The position numbers were made by a program, and so were the translations under genes. The notes beneath the pieces were generated by a model. The model searched no databases. It saw only the letters and a list, made by a program, of their open reading frames with translations, and was not told the DNA's origin. DNA of 64,000 nucleotides from Streptomyces reniochalinae. GTDB taxonomy: Bacteria; Actinomycetota; Actinomycetes; Streptomycetales; Streptomycetaceae. This document shows positions 35,246 through 44,222 of the stretch, one piece after another; positions within the stretch are counted from its first letter, which is position 1, and every line of letters begins with the position of its first letter. Where the stretch lies: the NCBI RefSeq assembly GCF_003323735.1, contig NZ_QOIM01000038.1, forward strand, positions 310,001 to 374,000. The letters are read 5' to 3'.

Positions 35246-35421
35246 CTACGGGACCAGGCGCGTCCCGACAGGGGCTGACACCCGATCCGTGGACGTGTTG
35301 CCCGCCGGACGGGTGAGACGGGGCTCCGGCCTGTGTATTACCTCACAACCACGTGCACCGTTCCTTCTTTCACCCGGCTCCGGGCAGGCCGCCGGCGCCG
35401 GGGCGGGCTAACGTCATACCC

Positions 35422-35949
35422 ATGTCGATATCCGCCCCTCAGTCCGAGCCCAGCCCCTCGACGACGGACCAGCTCGTCGCGGCGAACCTCACGTACGCGA
35501 GCACCTTCACCGACCCCGGCATGGACGCGCGCCCCGTGCGCCGGGTCGCGGTCGTCGCGTGCATGGACGCCCGGCTGGACCTGCACGCCGCGCTCGGCCT
35601 GGAGCTCGGCGACTGCCACACCATCCGCAACGCCGGCGGCGTCGTCACCGACGACACCATCCGCTCCCTCACCATCAGCCAGCGGGCGCTGGGCACCCGC
35701 TCCGTGGTGCTCATCCACCACACCGGGTGCGGCCTGCTCGGTCTGACCGAGGACTTCAGGCACGAGCTGGAGCAGGAAGTGGGACAGCGCCCTTCCTGGG
35801 CCGTCGAGTCCTTCAAAGACCTCGACCAGGACGTGCGCCAGTCGATCGAGCGGGTGCGGACCTCGCCGTTCCTGCCGCACCGTGACGACGTGCGCGGCTT
35901 CGTCTTCGACGTGACGTCGGGGCGGCTGCGCGAGGTCGCACCCGGCTGA
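35422..35949 (+). CDS. Beta-class carbonic anhydrase
   Basis: A 175-residue zinc enzyme that interconverts CO2 and bicarbonate in the cytoplasm. Zinc ligands are Cys47 (VACMDAR), His100 and Cys103 (IHHTGCG), with the Asp49-Arg51 dyad of the family; GAGGVVTDD-like residues 71-79 also match. This is the short beta-CA type common in actinobacteria. ATG 35422 is chosen over an upstream in-frame ATG 35353. No ribosome binding site is seen, but TAACGT at 35409-35414 lies seven bases before the ATG, so the mRNA may be leaderless. It is divergent from the dcw cluster. Confidence 0.92.
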   Translation: MSISAPQSEPSPSTTDQLVAANLTYASTFTDPGMDARPVRRVAVVACMDARLDLHAALGLELGDCHTIRNAGGVVTDDTIRSLTISQRALGTRSVVLIHHTGCGLLGLTEDFRHELEQEVGQRPSWAVESFKDLDQDVRQSIERVRTSPFLPHRDDVRGFVFDVTSGRLREVAPG

Positions 35950-36031
35950 AACCCGGCGCCGTCCGCCTCGGCTGCCGGGGGTGCCCGCCACCCCCGGCAG
36001 CCGCCGGCCCCGACCCGAGTGGAGCCTTTCG

Positions 36032-36094
36032 TCCGCGGCCGGAGTGACGTCTCCCTCCGCGGCCGGAATGGCGTCTCCCTCCGCGGCCGGAAGG
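36032..36094. repeat. 24-bp tandem repeat (2.6 copies)
   Basis: Units begin at 36032, 36056 and 36080, each starting TCCGCGGCCGGA, with period 24. They lie between the carbonic anhydrase and MoxR genes. Nothing else is recognisable in the 320-base gap 35950-36269. Confidence 0.75.
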
Positions 36095-36269
36095 TCCGAC
36101 CCGGGTGCCGGGACCGGTCCGGTTCGGTACCGGGCATGCCCCGGGAGAGTGACGGAAGGCCCTGTGGCCGTGAAGAATGAGCAACAGCGCACAATGCAGG
36201 GCCAGGTCGAGCGGACGCGAGGGGCGTACGCGCGGGTGGTACGAGCGGGGATGGGGCCGAGGAGGGCCG

Positions 36270-37343
36270 GTGACGACCTATGACGAACGGGCGAACCTGA
36301 GCGATCTGAGCGCCACGGCGGGCGACGTGCGCCGCTGTGTCGAGTCGGTGATCGAGGGCAAACCCGAGGCCGTGCGGCTCTCGTTGACGGTGCTGCTCGC
36401 CGAGGGGCACCTGCTGATCGAGGACGTGCCAGGCGTCGGCAAGACGATGCTCGCCAAGGCGCTGGCCAAGTCGGTCGACTGTTCGGTGCGCCGCATCCAG
36501 TTCACCCCCGACCTGCTGCCCTCCGACATCACCGGAGTCAGCGTCTACGACCAGCAGCGCAAGGACTTCGAGTTCAAGCCGGGCGCCGTCTTCGCGCAGG
36601 TCGTCATCGGCGACGAGATCAACCGCGCCTCGCCCAAGACGCAGTCCGCGCTGCTGGAGTCGATGGAGGAGCGGCAGGTCACCATCGACGGGCAGACCTA
36701 TGAGCTGCCCGACCCGTTCATGGTCGTGGCCACGCAGAACCCGGTGGAGATGGAGGGCACCTATCCGCTGCCCGAGGCGCAGCGCGACCGGTTCATGGCG
36801 CGGATCTCGCTCGGATACCCCAGCCCGTCCGCCGAGCTGGAGATGCTCGACGTGCACGGCAGCGCCTCGCCGCTGGAGGACCTGCAACCGGTGGCGCACG
36901 CGCACGACATCGTCAAGCTGATCGAGATGGTGCGCCGCGTGCACGTCGCGGACCCGGTGCGGCGCTACGCGGTCGAGCTGGTGTCCGCCACCCGCGCGCA
37001 CCCGGAGCTGCGGCTGGGCGCCTCGCCGCGCGCGACCCTGCACCTGCTGCGCGCCTCCAGAGCGGCGGCCGCGCTGGCCGGGCGCGAGTTCGCACTGCCC
37101 GACGACGTGCAGGCGCTGGCCGTCCCCGTGCTGGCCCACCGCCTGCTGCCGACCGCGCAGGCGCAGTTGAACCGGCGTACGGCGGATCAGGTGGTAGGCG
37201 AGATCCTGCAACGGGTGCCGGTGCCCGCCCTCGGCTCCGGTTCGGGGCACGGGGCGGGTCCGGGCGCCGGTGCGCCGCCCGGCGCCTTCGGGCAGCCGCA
37301 GCAGCCGGGCCGGCCGCCGGCCGGGCAGCCCCGGGGCTATTGA
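36270..37343 (+). CDS. MoxR-family AAA+ ATPase
   Basis: A 357-residue AAA+ ATPase of the MoxR type, thought to act as a chaperone for assembly or activation of partner complexes. Walker A is DVPGVGKTML (about 52-61), Walker B is VVIGDEINRASPKTQSALLE, and sensor 1 is VVATQNPVEMEG. The C-terminal 35 residues are Gly/Pro/Gln-rich and unusual. The start is GTG 36270 with GGAGGG four to nine bases upstream; ATG 36177 is an alternative that adds low-complexity sequence. Its stop overlaps the next gene's ATG (TGATG). A MoxR, DUF58 and transglutaminase set is a recurrent bacterial arrangement. Confidence 0.93.
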   Translation: MTTYDERANLSDLSATAGDVRRCVESVIEGKPEAVRLSLTVLLAEGHLLIEDVPGVGKTMLAKALAKSVDCSVRRIQFTPDLLPSDITGVSVYDQQRKDFEFKPGAVFAQVVIGDEINRASPKTQSALLESMEERQVTIDGQTYELPDPFMVVATQNPVEMEGTYPLPEAQRDRFMARISLGYPSPSAELEMLDVHGSASPLEDLQPVAHAHDIVKLIEMVRRVHVADPVRRYAVELVSATRAHPELRLGASPRATLHLLRASRAAAALAGREFALPDDVQALAVPVLAHRLLPTAQAQLNRRTADQVVGEILQRVPVPALGSGSGHGAGPGAGAPPGAFGQPQQPGRPPAGQPRGY

Positions 37344-38881
37344 TGGCCCACGGACCGCCCCCGGCGGCGCCGCCCGGCGGCCCCGCTTCCGGAGCCGGGC
37401 CGTACAGCGGCTCGGGGCCGTACGGCGGTGCCGGCCCGTACGGCGGCGCGGGCGCGTACGGCGGCTCGGGTGCCGGGCCTTCGCAGAGCGCGGGTGCGAG
37501 CGGGAACGGGGATGGCGGGGACCAGCGAAGGGGGGACGGCGACGGAGCGGGCCGTGCGGAGGAGCGGCGGGGCTCGCTGCGCAAGGCGTTCGCCGGGCTG
37601 ACCACGCGCGGCCGGTCGTTCCTGGCGGCGGGCGTGGCCGCCGCCGTCTGCGCGTACGCGCTGGGCCAGGAGGAACTGCTGCGGGTCGGCGTGCTGCTGG
37701 CCGTGCTGCCGCTGGTGTGCGTCCTCGTGCTGCACCGCACCCGCCACCGCGTCACCGGGTACCGCAGACTCTCCCCCTCGCGGGTGGCGGCGCGCACGGA
37801 GACGCGCGTGCACCTGCGCGTCGACAACGTCTCCCGGCTGCCCACCGGGCTGCTGATGCTCCAGGACCGGGTGCCCTACGTCCTCGGCCCGCGCCCCCGG
37901 TTCGTGCTGGACCGGGTCGAGCCCGGCGGGCGGCGGGAGGTCTCCTACCGGGTGCGCTCGGACATGCGGGGCCGCTACCCGCTGGGACCGCTCCAGCTGC
38001 GGCTCACGGACCCGTTCGGCATGTGCGAGCTGACGCGCTCCTTCAGCACCTTCGACACGCTCACCGTGGTACCGCCCGTCGAGGCGCTGCCGCCCGCCCG
38101 GCCCGCGTCGGCGACCGGCGGCTACGGCGAGGGGCGGCAGCGCGCCGTGGCGCTGGCGGGCGACGACGACGTGATTCCGCGCGGCTACCGGCACGGCGAC
38201 GACCTGCGACGAGTGCACTGGCGGTCGACCGCGCGCTACGGCGAGCTGATGGTGCGCCGCGAGGAACAGCCCCAGCAGGCCCGCTGCACCGTGCTGCTGG
38301 ACACCCGCCGCGCCGCGTTCACCGGCGCGGGGCCCGACTCCCCGTTCGAGTGGGCGGTGGCAGGCGCCGCCTCGGTCTGCCTGCATCTGCTGGAGCACGG
38401 CTGGTCGGTGCGGCTGCTGACCGACGCGGGCGCCACCGCACCCACCGCGGAGGGCGGCGGGGTCCTCGCCGACCCCTCGGACATGGCGGGCCTGCTGCTG
38501 GACACGCTCGCGGTGGTCACGCACTCCGAGGAAACGGGGCTGGCAGGCGCCTACGACGCGCAGCGGCGCGGTGGTGGCGGCGCGGGGAACGAGGGCCTGC
38601 TGGTGGCGTTCCTCGGAGCGCTGGACGAGGAGCAGGCGGCTACCTTGGCCCGCATGCGGCAGCGCAGCGGCCGGGCGGTCGCGTTCCTGGCCGGCTCGCC
38701 ACCCACCGCGTCCGGCCCGTCCGGTCCTTCCGGCCCCTCGGACCAGTCCGGCCCGTCGGCGGAAGGGCCGCTGCGGGTGCTGCGCGAGGCGGGATGGACG
38801 GCGCTGGCCGGCGGCCCGGGGGTGGCGTTGCCCGCGCTGTGGCAGGAGGCCGACGCCCGGAGCGCGAGAGTGCGGGAGTGA
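37343..38881 (+). CDS. DUF58 domain protein
   Basis: A 512-residue protein. Residues 1-60 are Gly/Pro/Tyr-rich (repeats of GPYGGAG type). Two membrane helices lie near 85-125 (SFLAAGVAAAVCAYALG; LRVGVLLAVLPLVCVLVLH). The DUF58 signature GDDLRRVHWRSTAR is at about residues 286-299, within a von Willebrand A-like fold. Such proteins are usually encoded with MoxR ATPases; their activity is not known. ATG 37343 overlaps the moxR stop by one base, so translation is coupled. The tyrosine-rich N-terminus continues the low-complexity end of MoxR across the gene junction, which is odd. Confidence 0.9.
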   Translation: MAHGPPPAAPPGGPASGAGPYSGSGPYGGAGPYGGAGAYGGSGAGPSQSAGASGNGDGGDQRRGDGDGAGRAEERRGSLRKAFAGLTTRGRSFLAAGVAAAVCAYALGQEELLRVGVLLAVLPLVCVLVLHRTRHRVTGYRRLSPSRVAARTETRVHLRVDNVSRLPTGLLMLQDRVPYVLGPRPRFVLDRVEPGGRREVSYRVRSDMRGRYPLGPLQLRLTDPFGMCELTRSFSTFDTLTVVPPVEALPPARPASATGGYGEGRQRAVALAGDDDVIPRGYRHGDDLRRVHWRSTARYGELMVRREEQPQQARCTVLLDTRRAAFTGAGPDSPFEWAVAGAASVCLHLLEHGWSVRLLTDAGATAPTAEGGGVLADPSDMAGLLLDTLAVVTHSEETGLAGAYDAQRRGGGGAGNEGLLVAFLGALDEEQAATLARMRQRSGRAVAFLAGSPPTASGPSGPSGPSDQSGPSAEGPLRVLREAGWTALAGGPGVALPALWQEADARSARVRE

Positions 38882-38943
38882 CGTGCGCCGGGGGACGGAC
38901 GGGGCGAGCGGCATGAGGGGGCGGATGTGACGAGGGGGCGGAC

Positions 38944-41331
38944 GTGATGAGCGGACGGGGACGGCTGGCCGTCTGTGCCGCGCTGGCCACGCTGGCCGCG
39001 GCCTGCGCGCTGCTGCCGCTGGTGGACCCCGCGACCTGGCTGCTCCAGGCCGCGCTGCTGGTGGCCGTGCAGACCGGAGTGGGCGCGGCCGCCCGCCGCG
39101 TGCCGCTGGCCCGCCCCGTGACCGTGCTGACGCAGTGCGTCGTCTCGGTGCTGCTGCTCACCGTGCTCTTCGCCCGCGAGTACGCACCGGGCGGCTTCCT
39201 GCCCTCCCCCTGGGTCTTCGTCCAGTTCGCCGACCTGCTGACCCAGGGCGCCGGGGACGTGAGCCGGTACGCGATCCCCGCACCCGTCACGGACGGGATC
39301 CGGCTGATGCTCGTCGGCGGCGTACTCGCCGTCGGCCTGCTGGTGGACATACTGGCCGTCACCTACCGCAGCGCCGCCCCCGCCGGGCTGCCGCTGCTGG
39401 CCCTCTACTCGGTCGCCGCCGGGCTCTCCCAGGGCGGCGCCCGCTGGCTGTGGTTCCTGTGCGCCGCCTCCGGCTACCTGCTGCTCCTGCTCGCCGAGGG
39501 CCGGGAGCGGCTCTCCCGGTGGGGCCGCCTGTTCTCCGAAAGATCGCGCCCCGGCTCGGCCCCCGACCGGCCCGGCGGAGCCGTGGCCCCCGTCCGCACC
39601 GGGCGCCGGATCGGCGTAGTGGCGCTGGGCCTGTCACTCGTGGTGCCGCTCGCGCTGCCCTCGCTGAGCGGCGGGCTGCTGGACGGTGTGGGCGACGGTG
39701 ACGGCGGCGGCAGGAAGGGCGGCGGCACCGTCTCCGCCGTCAATCCGCTGGTCGCCCTCCAGGACAGCCTCAACCAGCCCGAGAACCGCACCGCGCTCGT
39801 CTACTCGACGGACAGCGAGGAGACGCAGGACCTCTACATGCGGATCGTCGCGCTGGACAAGTTCGACGGCTCCGCGTGGAAGCCGTCCGAACGGCGCATC
39901 GGCGAGATCCCCGACCCGATGCCCACCCCGCAGGGCCTCTCCCCCGGCGTACGGGCCACGAAGGTGCGCAGCACCATCAAGGCGGCCAAGTGGTACGCGC
40001 AGGACTGGCTGCCCATGCCGTTCCCCGCCAACCGGGTGAAGGCCGAGGGCAAGTGGCGCTTCGAGCCCGAGGGGCGCACCCTGGTCGGCTACGACGGCCA
40101 GACCACCCGCGATCTGCGCTACCAGGTCGAGAGCCTCCAGGTGCGGCCGACAGCCGAACAGCTGCGCAACGCGCCCGAGCCGCCCGCCGGTCTCGAACGC
40201 GAGTACACCGCCGTCCCCGACTCCCTGCCCGACGTCGTGCGCAAGACCGCCGCCAAGGTCACCCGCGGCGCGGAGGACGACTACGACCGCGCGGTGCGGC
40301 TCCAGGACTGGTTCGCCGAGGACGGCGGGTTCACCTACGACACCGAGGTGCGGGCCGGCAGCGGCACCGCCGCCATCGCCAACTTCCTGGAGCAGAAGGA
40401 GGGCTTCTGCATCCACTTCTCCTTCGCGATGGCGTCCATGGCGCGCACCCTCGGCATCCCCGCACGGGTCGCCGTCGGCTTCACGCCCGGCACCGCGCGC
40501 GGCGACGGCAAGATGGAGGTCGGTCTCCAGGACGCCCACGCCTGGCCTGAGCTGTACTTCGAGGGAGTGGGCTGGACCCGGTTCGAGCCGACGCCGACCC
40601 GCGGCACCACCCCTTCCTACGCGCAGCCCGACGCTCCCGACGTCGACGAGAACCCGGGCGAGCAGCTGCCCGACCGCGGCCAGAACGACCAGCCCTCCAC
40701 CAATCCCTCGCAGCCGGACGAGTGCACCCCGCAGGAGAAGCAGGCCGACCCCGAGTGCGGTCTGGCGGCACCGCCACCGGACTCGGGAGACCGCGACGGC
40801 GGCACCCCCGTGGGCGTCCTCGTCGGGATCTTCGCCGCGGCGCTCGCGGTGGTGGTGCTGCTGTTGCTGCCGATGCTGCTGCGAATGCGCAGACGCGCCC
40901 GCAGGCTGCGGCCCAGGACCACCGACGACCCCGCGGCCGTGACGGCCTGCGTCCTCGACGCCTGGCAGGAACTGATCGACACCGGATGGGACCTGGGCGT
41001 CGTCCCGCAGGACTCCGCGACCCCGCGGAACGCCGCCGCGAGGCTGGCCCGGATCGGTCAGCTGCCACCCGCCGGGGCGGACGCGGCGCACCGGGTGGCG
41101 CTCGCGGTGGAACAGGTCCTCTACGCGCCGGTGCCCCGGGCGACCCCGGGCCTGTCGGACGACGTACGCCGGGTACGCGAGGGCCTGCGGGCCGCCGCCC
41201 CACGGGTCCTGCGGGTCCGCGCCCTCCTGCTTCCCGCGTCTACGGCGCGACTGCGGGCGGCGGCGGGGCAGCGCGTCCGCGCCCTGGGCACCCGCTGGAC
41301 CCGGGCACTCCGCCTCCGGCCGGCCAAGTGA
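38944..41331 (+). CDS. TgpA-like transglutaminase membrane protein (DUF3488/DUF4129)
   Basis: A 795-residue membrane protein. About six N-terminal helices (residues 1-240) are followed by a large extracellular region with a transglutaminase-like protease fold. The Cys is in EGFCIHFSFAMASMARTLGIPARV (about residue 489), the His in DAHAWPELYF (about 532), and WTRFEPTPTRG follows. One more helix (GVLVGIFAAALAVVVLLLLPML, about 622-644) precedes a cytoplasmic DUF4129-type tail. The start is GTG 38944 or ATG 38947; GAGGGGGCG lies upstream. It ends the MoxR-DUF58-TgpA operon. The role is probably extracellular protein or cell-wall processing, which is inference. Confidence 0.9.
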   Translation: MMSGRGRLAVCAALATLAAACALLPLVDPATWLLQAALLVAVQTGVGAAARRVPLARPVTVLTQCVVSVLLLTVLFAREYAPGGFLPSPWVFVQFADLLTQGAGDVSRYAIPAPVTDGIRLMLVGGVLAVGLLVDILAVTYRSAAPAGLPLLALYSVAAGLSQGGARWLWFLCAASGYLLLLLAEGRERLSRWGRLFSERSRPGSAPDRPGGAVAPVRTGRRIGVVALGLSLVVPLALPSLSGGLLDGVGDGDGGGRKGGGTVSAVNPLVALQDSLNQPENRTALVYSTDSEETQDLYMRIVALDKFDGSAWKPSERRIGEIPDPMPTPQGLSPGVRATKVRSTIKAAKWYAQDWLPMPFPANRVKAEGKWRFEPEGRTLVGYDGQTTRDLRYQVESLQVRPTAEQLRNAPEPPAGLEREYTAVPDSLPDVVRKTAAKVTRGAEDDYDRAVRLQDWFAEDGGFTYDTEVRAGSGTAAIANFLEQKEGFCIHFSFAMASMARTLGIPARVAVGFTPGTARGDGKMEVGLQDAHAWPELYFEGVGWTRFEPTPTRGTTPSYAQPDAPDVDENPGEQLPDRGQNDQPSTNPSQPDECTPQEKQADPECGLAAPPPDSGDRDGGTPVGVLVGIFAAALAVVVLLLLPMLLRMRRRARRLRPRTTDDPAAVTACVLDAWQELIDTGWDLGVVPQDSATPRNAAARLARIGQLPPAGADAAHRVALAVEQVLYAPVPRATPGLSDDVRRVREGLRAAAPRVLRVRALLLPASTARLRAAAGQRVRALGTRWTRALRLRPAK

Positions 41332-41758
41332 GCGGGTAGCCGCCTCCCGGTTCGCTCGCCGGGCCGGGGGCGGGGACCGTCTCTTCCCCGGAACCTGTGG
41401 GGTACCGCTCGTGTCCGTACCAGCCGGTCGGTGCGTCGCGGGCGTTCGTGTCCGCGCCTCAGGGCCGAACGGCAGGCGGCCGGCGGCAAGAGCAGGCGGC
41501 ACCGCGGGGGTCCGGCACCGGGCCGGTCACCTCAATGGGCGCTGCCCGGACGTTACCCGGACACGCGGCGGCCGGAGGGCCGGCCGGGCCGGGGCGGTCT
41601 GGGTGCGGGGAGGCGGGCGCGGCCCGCCGTCCGATGGGGCGGGCACGCCAGGGGCCGTGCGGGGAGTCGGCCGCCCGGCTTCCGTCCGGAGGCAGGCGGA
41701 GGCTTGCGGCCGGTGGCGAAGGTATGCGGTGGTGACGAGGAGGGGACGGGACGCGTGC
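41332..41758. other. Intergenic gap without recognisable features
   Basis: This 427-base stretch separates the convergent TgpA-like (+) and DUF3040 (-) genes. It is very GC-rich with short GGCC-type inverted repeats, any of which might stop transcription. No convincing gene, RNA or long repeat is seen. Confidence 0.5.
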
Positions 41759-42175
41759 TCAGTGCTGCCCTTCGTCGCGGCGGCGCTGCCAGCGCTCCTC
41801 GATCCGGGTCATCATCGACCTGCGAGCCCGTGGCTGCTGCCGACGCGGGGAGCCCTGCGCGGTCTGCCCCTGCCCCTGATCCTGGCTCTGGCCCTCGCCC
41901 TGCTTGGGGGCTTTCCGCCAGCTGGTCACAGCGAGGACGGCGCAGCCCAGCATCACGAGGAAGCCGACGACGCTGATCCAGATCTGCTGAGCGACCATTC
42001 CGGCCATGAGGAGCGCGATACCCACCAGAAAGCCCGCCACCGCTTGGTAGACCCGCTTGCGGGTGTACCGGCGCAGCTCACTTCCCTCGAGCGCTGTCGC
42101 GAACTTGGGATCTTCGGCGTACAGCGCTCGCTCCATCTGCTCGAGCATCCGCTGCTCGTGCTCAGAGAGCGGCAC
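41759..42175 (-). CDS. DUF3040 membrane protein
   Basis: A 138-residue actinobacterial protein. The N-terminus MPLSEHEQRMLEQMERALYAEDPKFA is the DUF3040 hallmark. Two membrane helices follow (AVAGFLVGIALLMAGMVAQQ and IWISVVGFLVMLGCAVLAV, about residues 45-83), then a Gln/Arg-rich cytoplasmic tail. Its function is unknown. A homologue lies at the same distance from rsmH in Mycobacterium (Rv2169c as I recall), so it belongs to the conserved block around dcw. ATG 42175 has GGAGGA just upstream. Confidence 0.9.
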   Translation of the reverse strand: MPLSEHEQRMLEQMERALYAEDPKFATALEGSELRRYTRKRVYQAVAGFLVGIALLMAGMVAQQIWISVVGFLVMLGCAVLAVTSWRKAPKQGEGQSQDQGQGQTAQGSPRRQQPRARRSMMTRIEERWQRRRDEGQH

Positions 42176-42365
42176 GGAGTCCTCCTACTCGTCGGTCGCG
42201 GGGGCGACCGGGTGCGACTCTTCAAGGATAGGCAGGGAATCGCCCCCGTGAAACCCGCCCCTCTACGCCAGTTCCTCCCACCACACCCGACATGACGGAC
42301 GGGGGGTGCCCGGGGTGTGTTCCGTACATTCCCGCGCCACCTTTCCGCCATGCCGGACGGTGTAC

Positions 42366-42397
42366 CCCGATCATACGGCGGGTAGCCGCTGATCGGG
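42366..42397. terminator. Hairpin downstream of the methyltransferase gene
   Basis: An 8-bp stem (42366-42373 with 42390-42397) enclosing a smaller GGC/GCC stem, about 115 bases beyond the methyltransferase stop. The rest of the gap 42176-42510 holds a 15-bp direct repeat (42473-42487 and 42495-42509) and presumably the DUF3040 promoter. Confidence 0.45.
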
Positions 42398-42510
42398 CGG
42401 CCGAGAACGAGCGGAACGACGCGGCCCGCCCTGTCCCGGAGGAGCCGGCGGCTCGGATGCCGAAGCGAGGGCCGGAAGGCGCGGCGCGACGGCGGGAAGG
42501 CGCGGCGCGC

Positions 42511-43287
42511 TCAGCCGGGCGTACCCGGTGCCACCCCCGGCGGCACCTCCGCCAGCACGTGCAGCTGACTGGCCACCGACTGGAAGTCGGGCAGTTCCGC
42601 CGCGGTCGCCTCCAGCCTGGCGAGGGCCTCCAGCGCGTCCGGCTCGGTGTCCACGAGGGCGCCGGGCACCAGGTCGGCGAAGACGCGCACGCCGTGGACG
42701 GAGATGACCTCCAGACCGGTGCCGGTGACCAGCGCGGTGAGCTGCTCGGGGGTGAAGCGGCGGGGCATGGGGTCGCTCTCCCCCCACCGGCCGCCCGGGG
42801 AGGTGAGCGCGTGCCGCGCCTCGGTGAAGTGCCCGGCCAGCGCGCGGGCCAGCACGGCTCCGCCGAGCCCGGACGCCAGCACGCTCAGGGTGCCGCCCTC
42901 GGGCCGCAGCGCCGCGACGGTGTTGCCCAGCCCTTCGGCGGGGTCGTCCACGTACTCCAGGACACCGTGGCAGAGCACCACGTCGTAGCCGCCGCGCTCG
43001 GCGACGTCGAAGAGACCGCGCACATCGCCCTGCACTCCCCGTACGCGCTCGGCGACGCCCGCCTCGGCGACGCGGCGCTCCAGGGCGAAGAGCGCGTTGG
43101 GGCTCGGGTCGACCACGGTGACCCGGTGTCCGAGGCGGGCGACGGGCACCGCGAAGTTCCCTGTGCCCCCGCCGGTGTCGAGCACGTCCAGCTCCGTTCG
43201 GCCCGAGAGTTCGGCGCGCTGGTCGAGAGCGCCTCGCAGCACGTCCCAGACCACTGCTGTACGGAGGGTTGCGCTCGGGCGGGACAT
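42511..43287 (-). CDS. SAM-dependent methyltransferase
   Basis: A 258-residue class I methyltransferase. Motif I is LDTGGGTGNFAVPVA (about residues 36-50), acidic motif II is VTVVDPSPNALFALE, and motif post-I is YDVVLCHGVLEYVDDPAEGL. It resembles UbiE/Cmo-type small-molecule methyltransferases, but the substrate cannot be assigned. ATG 43287 has GAGGAGC nine bases upstream; an upstream in-frame extension to 43374 lacks a ribosome binding site. It lies 76 bases from the HEPN-like gene on the same strand and may share its transcript. Confidence 0.88.
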   Translation of the reverse strand: MSRPSATLRTAVVWDVLRGALDQRAELSGRTELDVLDTGGGTGNFAVPVARLGHRVTVVDPSPNALFALERRVAEAGVAERVRGVQGDVRGLFDVAERGGYDVVLCHGVLEYVDDPAEGLGNTVAALRPEGGTLSVLASGLGGAVLARALAGHFTEARHALTSPGGRWGESDPMPRRFTPEQLTALVTGTGLEVISVHGVRVFADLVPGALVDTEPDALEALARLEATAAELPDFQSVASQLHVLAEVPPGVAPGTPG

Positions 43288-43363
43288 GCGGCTGCTCCTC
43301 GGCTCTGTGACGGGCGGCCTCCACCCTATTGCCTCGGATGTCGGCGCCCCGCCGGGGCGCGTC

Positions 43364-43978
43364 TCATCCCGCACGCCGGTCGCGCGGGTGCTCCGGTCCT
43401 GCGTGCGGCTCGTCGGCGGGGGCGGTGCGGGGACGGGGCAGCGCGGGCTGGGAGACGAGCATCCGCTCGACCAGCCGCAGGAACATGCCGGCGTGGTGGA
43501 CGAGCTCGTCGGCCTCCTGCCTGCTGACGGCCCCGGCTATCCCCGCCTCGGCGCGGGCCCGGCGCGGGGCGCCCGAGGCGAACAAAGCGCTCCACTCGGC
43601 GAGTTCGGGGGCGACTTCCGGCAGGACCTCCCAGGCGCTGCGGATCGCGGGGCGCCGTGGGCGGCGGGCGGTGCCGCCCCTGCGGGCGGCCTCCAGCTCG
43701 GGCCGGCCGCGGACGGCGAGCACCGCGGCCGCCGTGCGCAGGGCGGCGAGGTGGGCGGCGGCGTAGCACTCGTTGGCCGTCTCGCTCTCGGCGGCCTCGT
43801 CGAGCCCGTGCTGCGCCTGCGCGAGCAGATCCAGCGCGGCGGGCGGAGCGGTGGCTCGGCGGAGCACCGGGTGGATGTCCTCGGCGGCACCTGCCCGGCC
43901 GGCTGTGCCGTGGTGGCGGGTGGAGGGCGTGGTCGGCTGCGGGGGCGCGGGGCGCGCTCCCCGAGAAGGTCGCATCAC
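43364..43978 (-). CDS. SAV_6107-family HEPN-like protein
   Basis: A 204-residue mostly helical protein. The central part (about residues 45-185; PAALDLLAQAQHGLDEAAESETANECYAAAHLAALRTAAAVLA) fits the actinobacterial SAV_6107 HEPN family. HEPN domains often act in RNA cleavage or nucleotide handling, but the RxxxxH catalytic motif is not evident, so activity is doubtful. The N-terminal 30 and C-terminal 25 residues are low in complexity. The start is GTG 43978 or ATG 43975, with GGGAGG (43988-43993) at good distance from the GTG. It is divergent from the ABC/YhgE operon. Confidence 0.8.
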   Translation of the reverse strand: MMRPSRGARPAPPQPTTPSTRHHGTAGRAGAAEDIHPVLRRATAPPAALDLLAQAQHGLDEAAESETANECYAAAHLAALRTAAAVLAVRGRPELEAARRGGTARRPRRPAIRSAWEVLPEVAPELAEWSALFASGAPRRARAEAGIAGAVSRQEADELVHHAGMFLRLVERMLVSQPALPRPRTAPADEPHAGPEHPRDRRAG

Positions 43979-44136
43979 GTGAATCAACCTCCCGTCGGTC
44001 GAAGCCGGTTCGACGAACCGGTCGTATGCACACATCGTGGCGCATGCCACTGACAATCCGCGCTGACCTGCGCAAACGGGCCGCAACCCGGGAGCGGGGC
44101 GGCCCGATTGGCCCGCCGGGCACCGCCTGCGGCATA

Positions 44137-44162
44137 CTTTGAACTGACCGGTCAGTTGAAAG
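44137..44162. promoter_or_regulatory. TetR-type operator palindrome
   Basis: A 26-bp inverted repeat centred between 44149 and 44150, with 12 of 13 pairs complementary (core ACTGACCGGTCAGT). It lies 60 bases before the ABC ATPase gene and overlaps a TACTTT that could be its -10 box. The TetR gene ending this operon is the obvious candidate repressor. Confidence 0.75.
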
Positions 44163-44222
44163 GCTTCGGAAGACAGGTCGCGTGCCGCACAGCGAACACG
44201 CGACGGGCAGCGGGAGGGTGCC

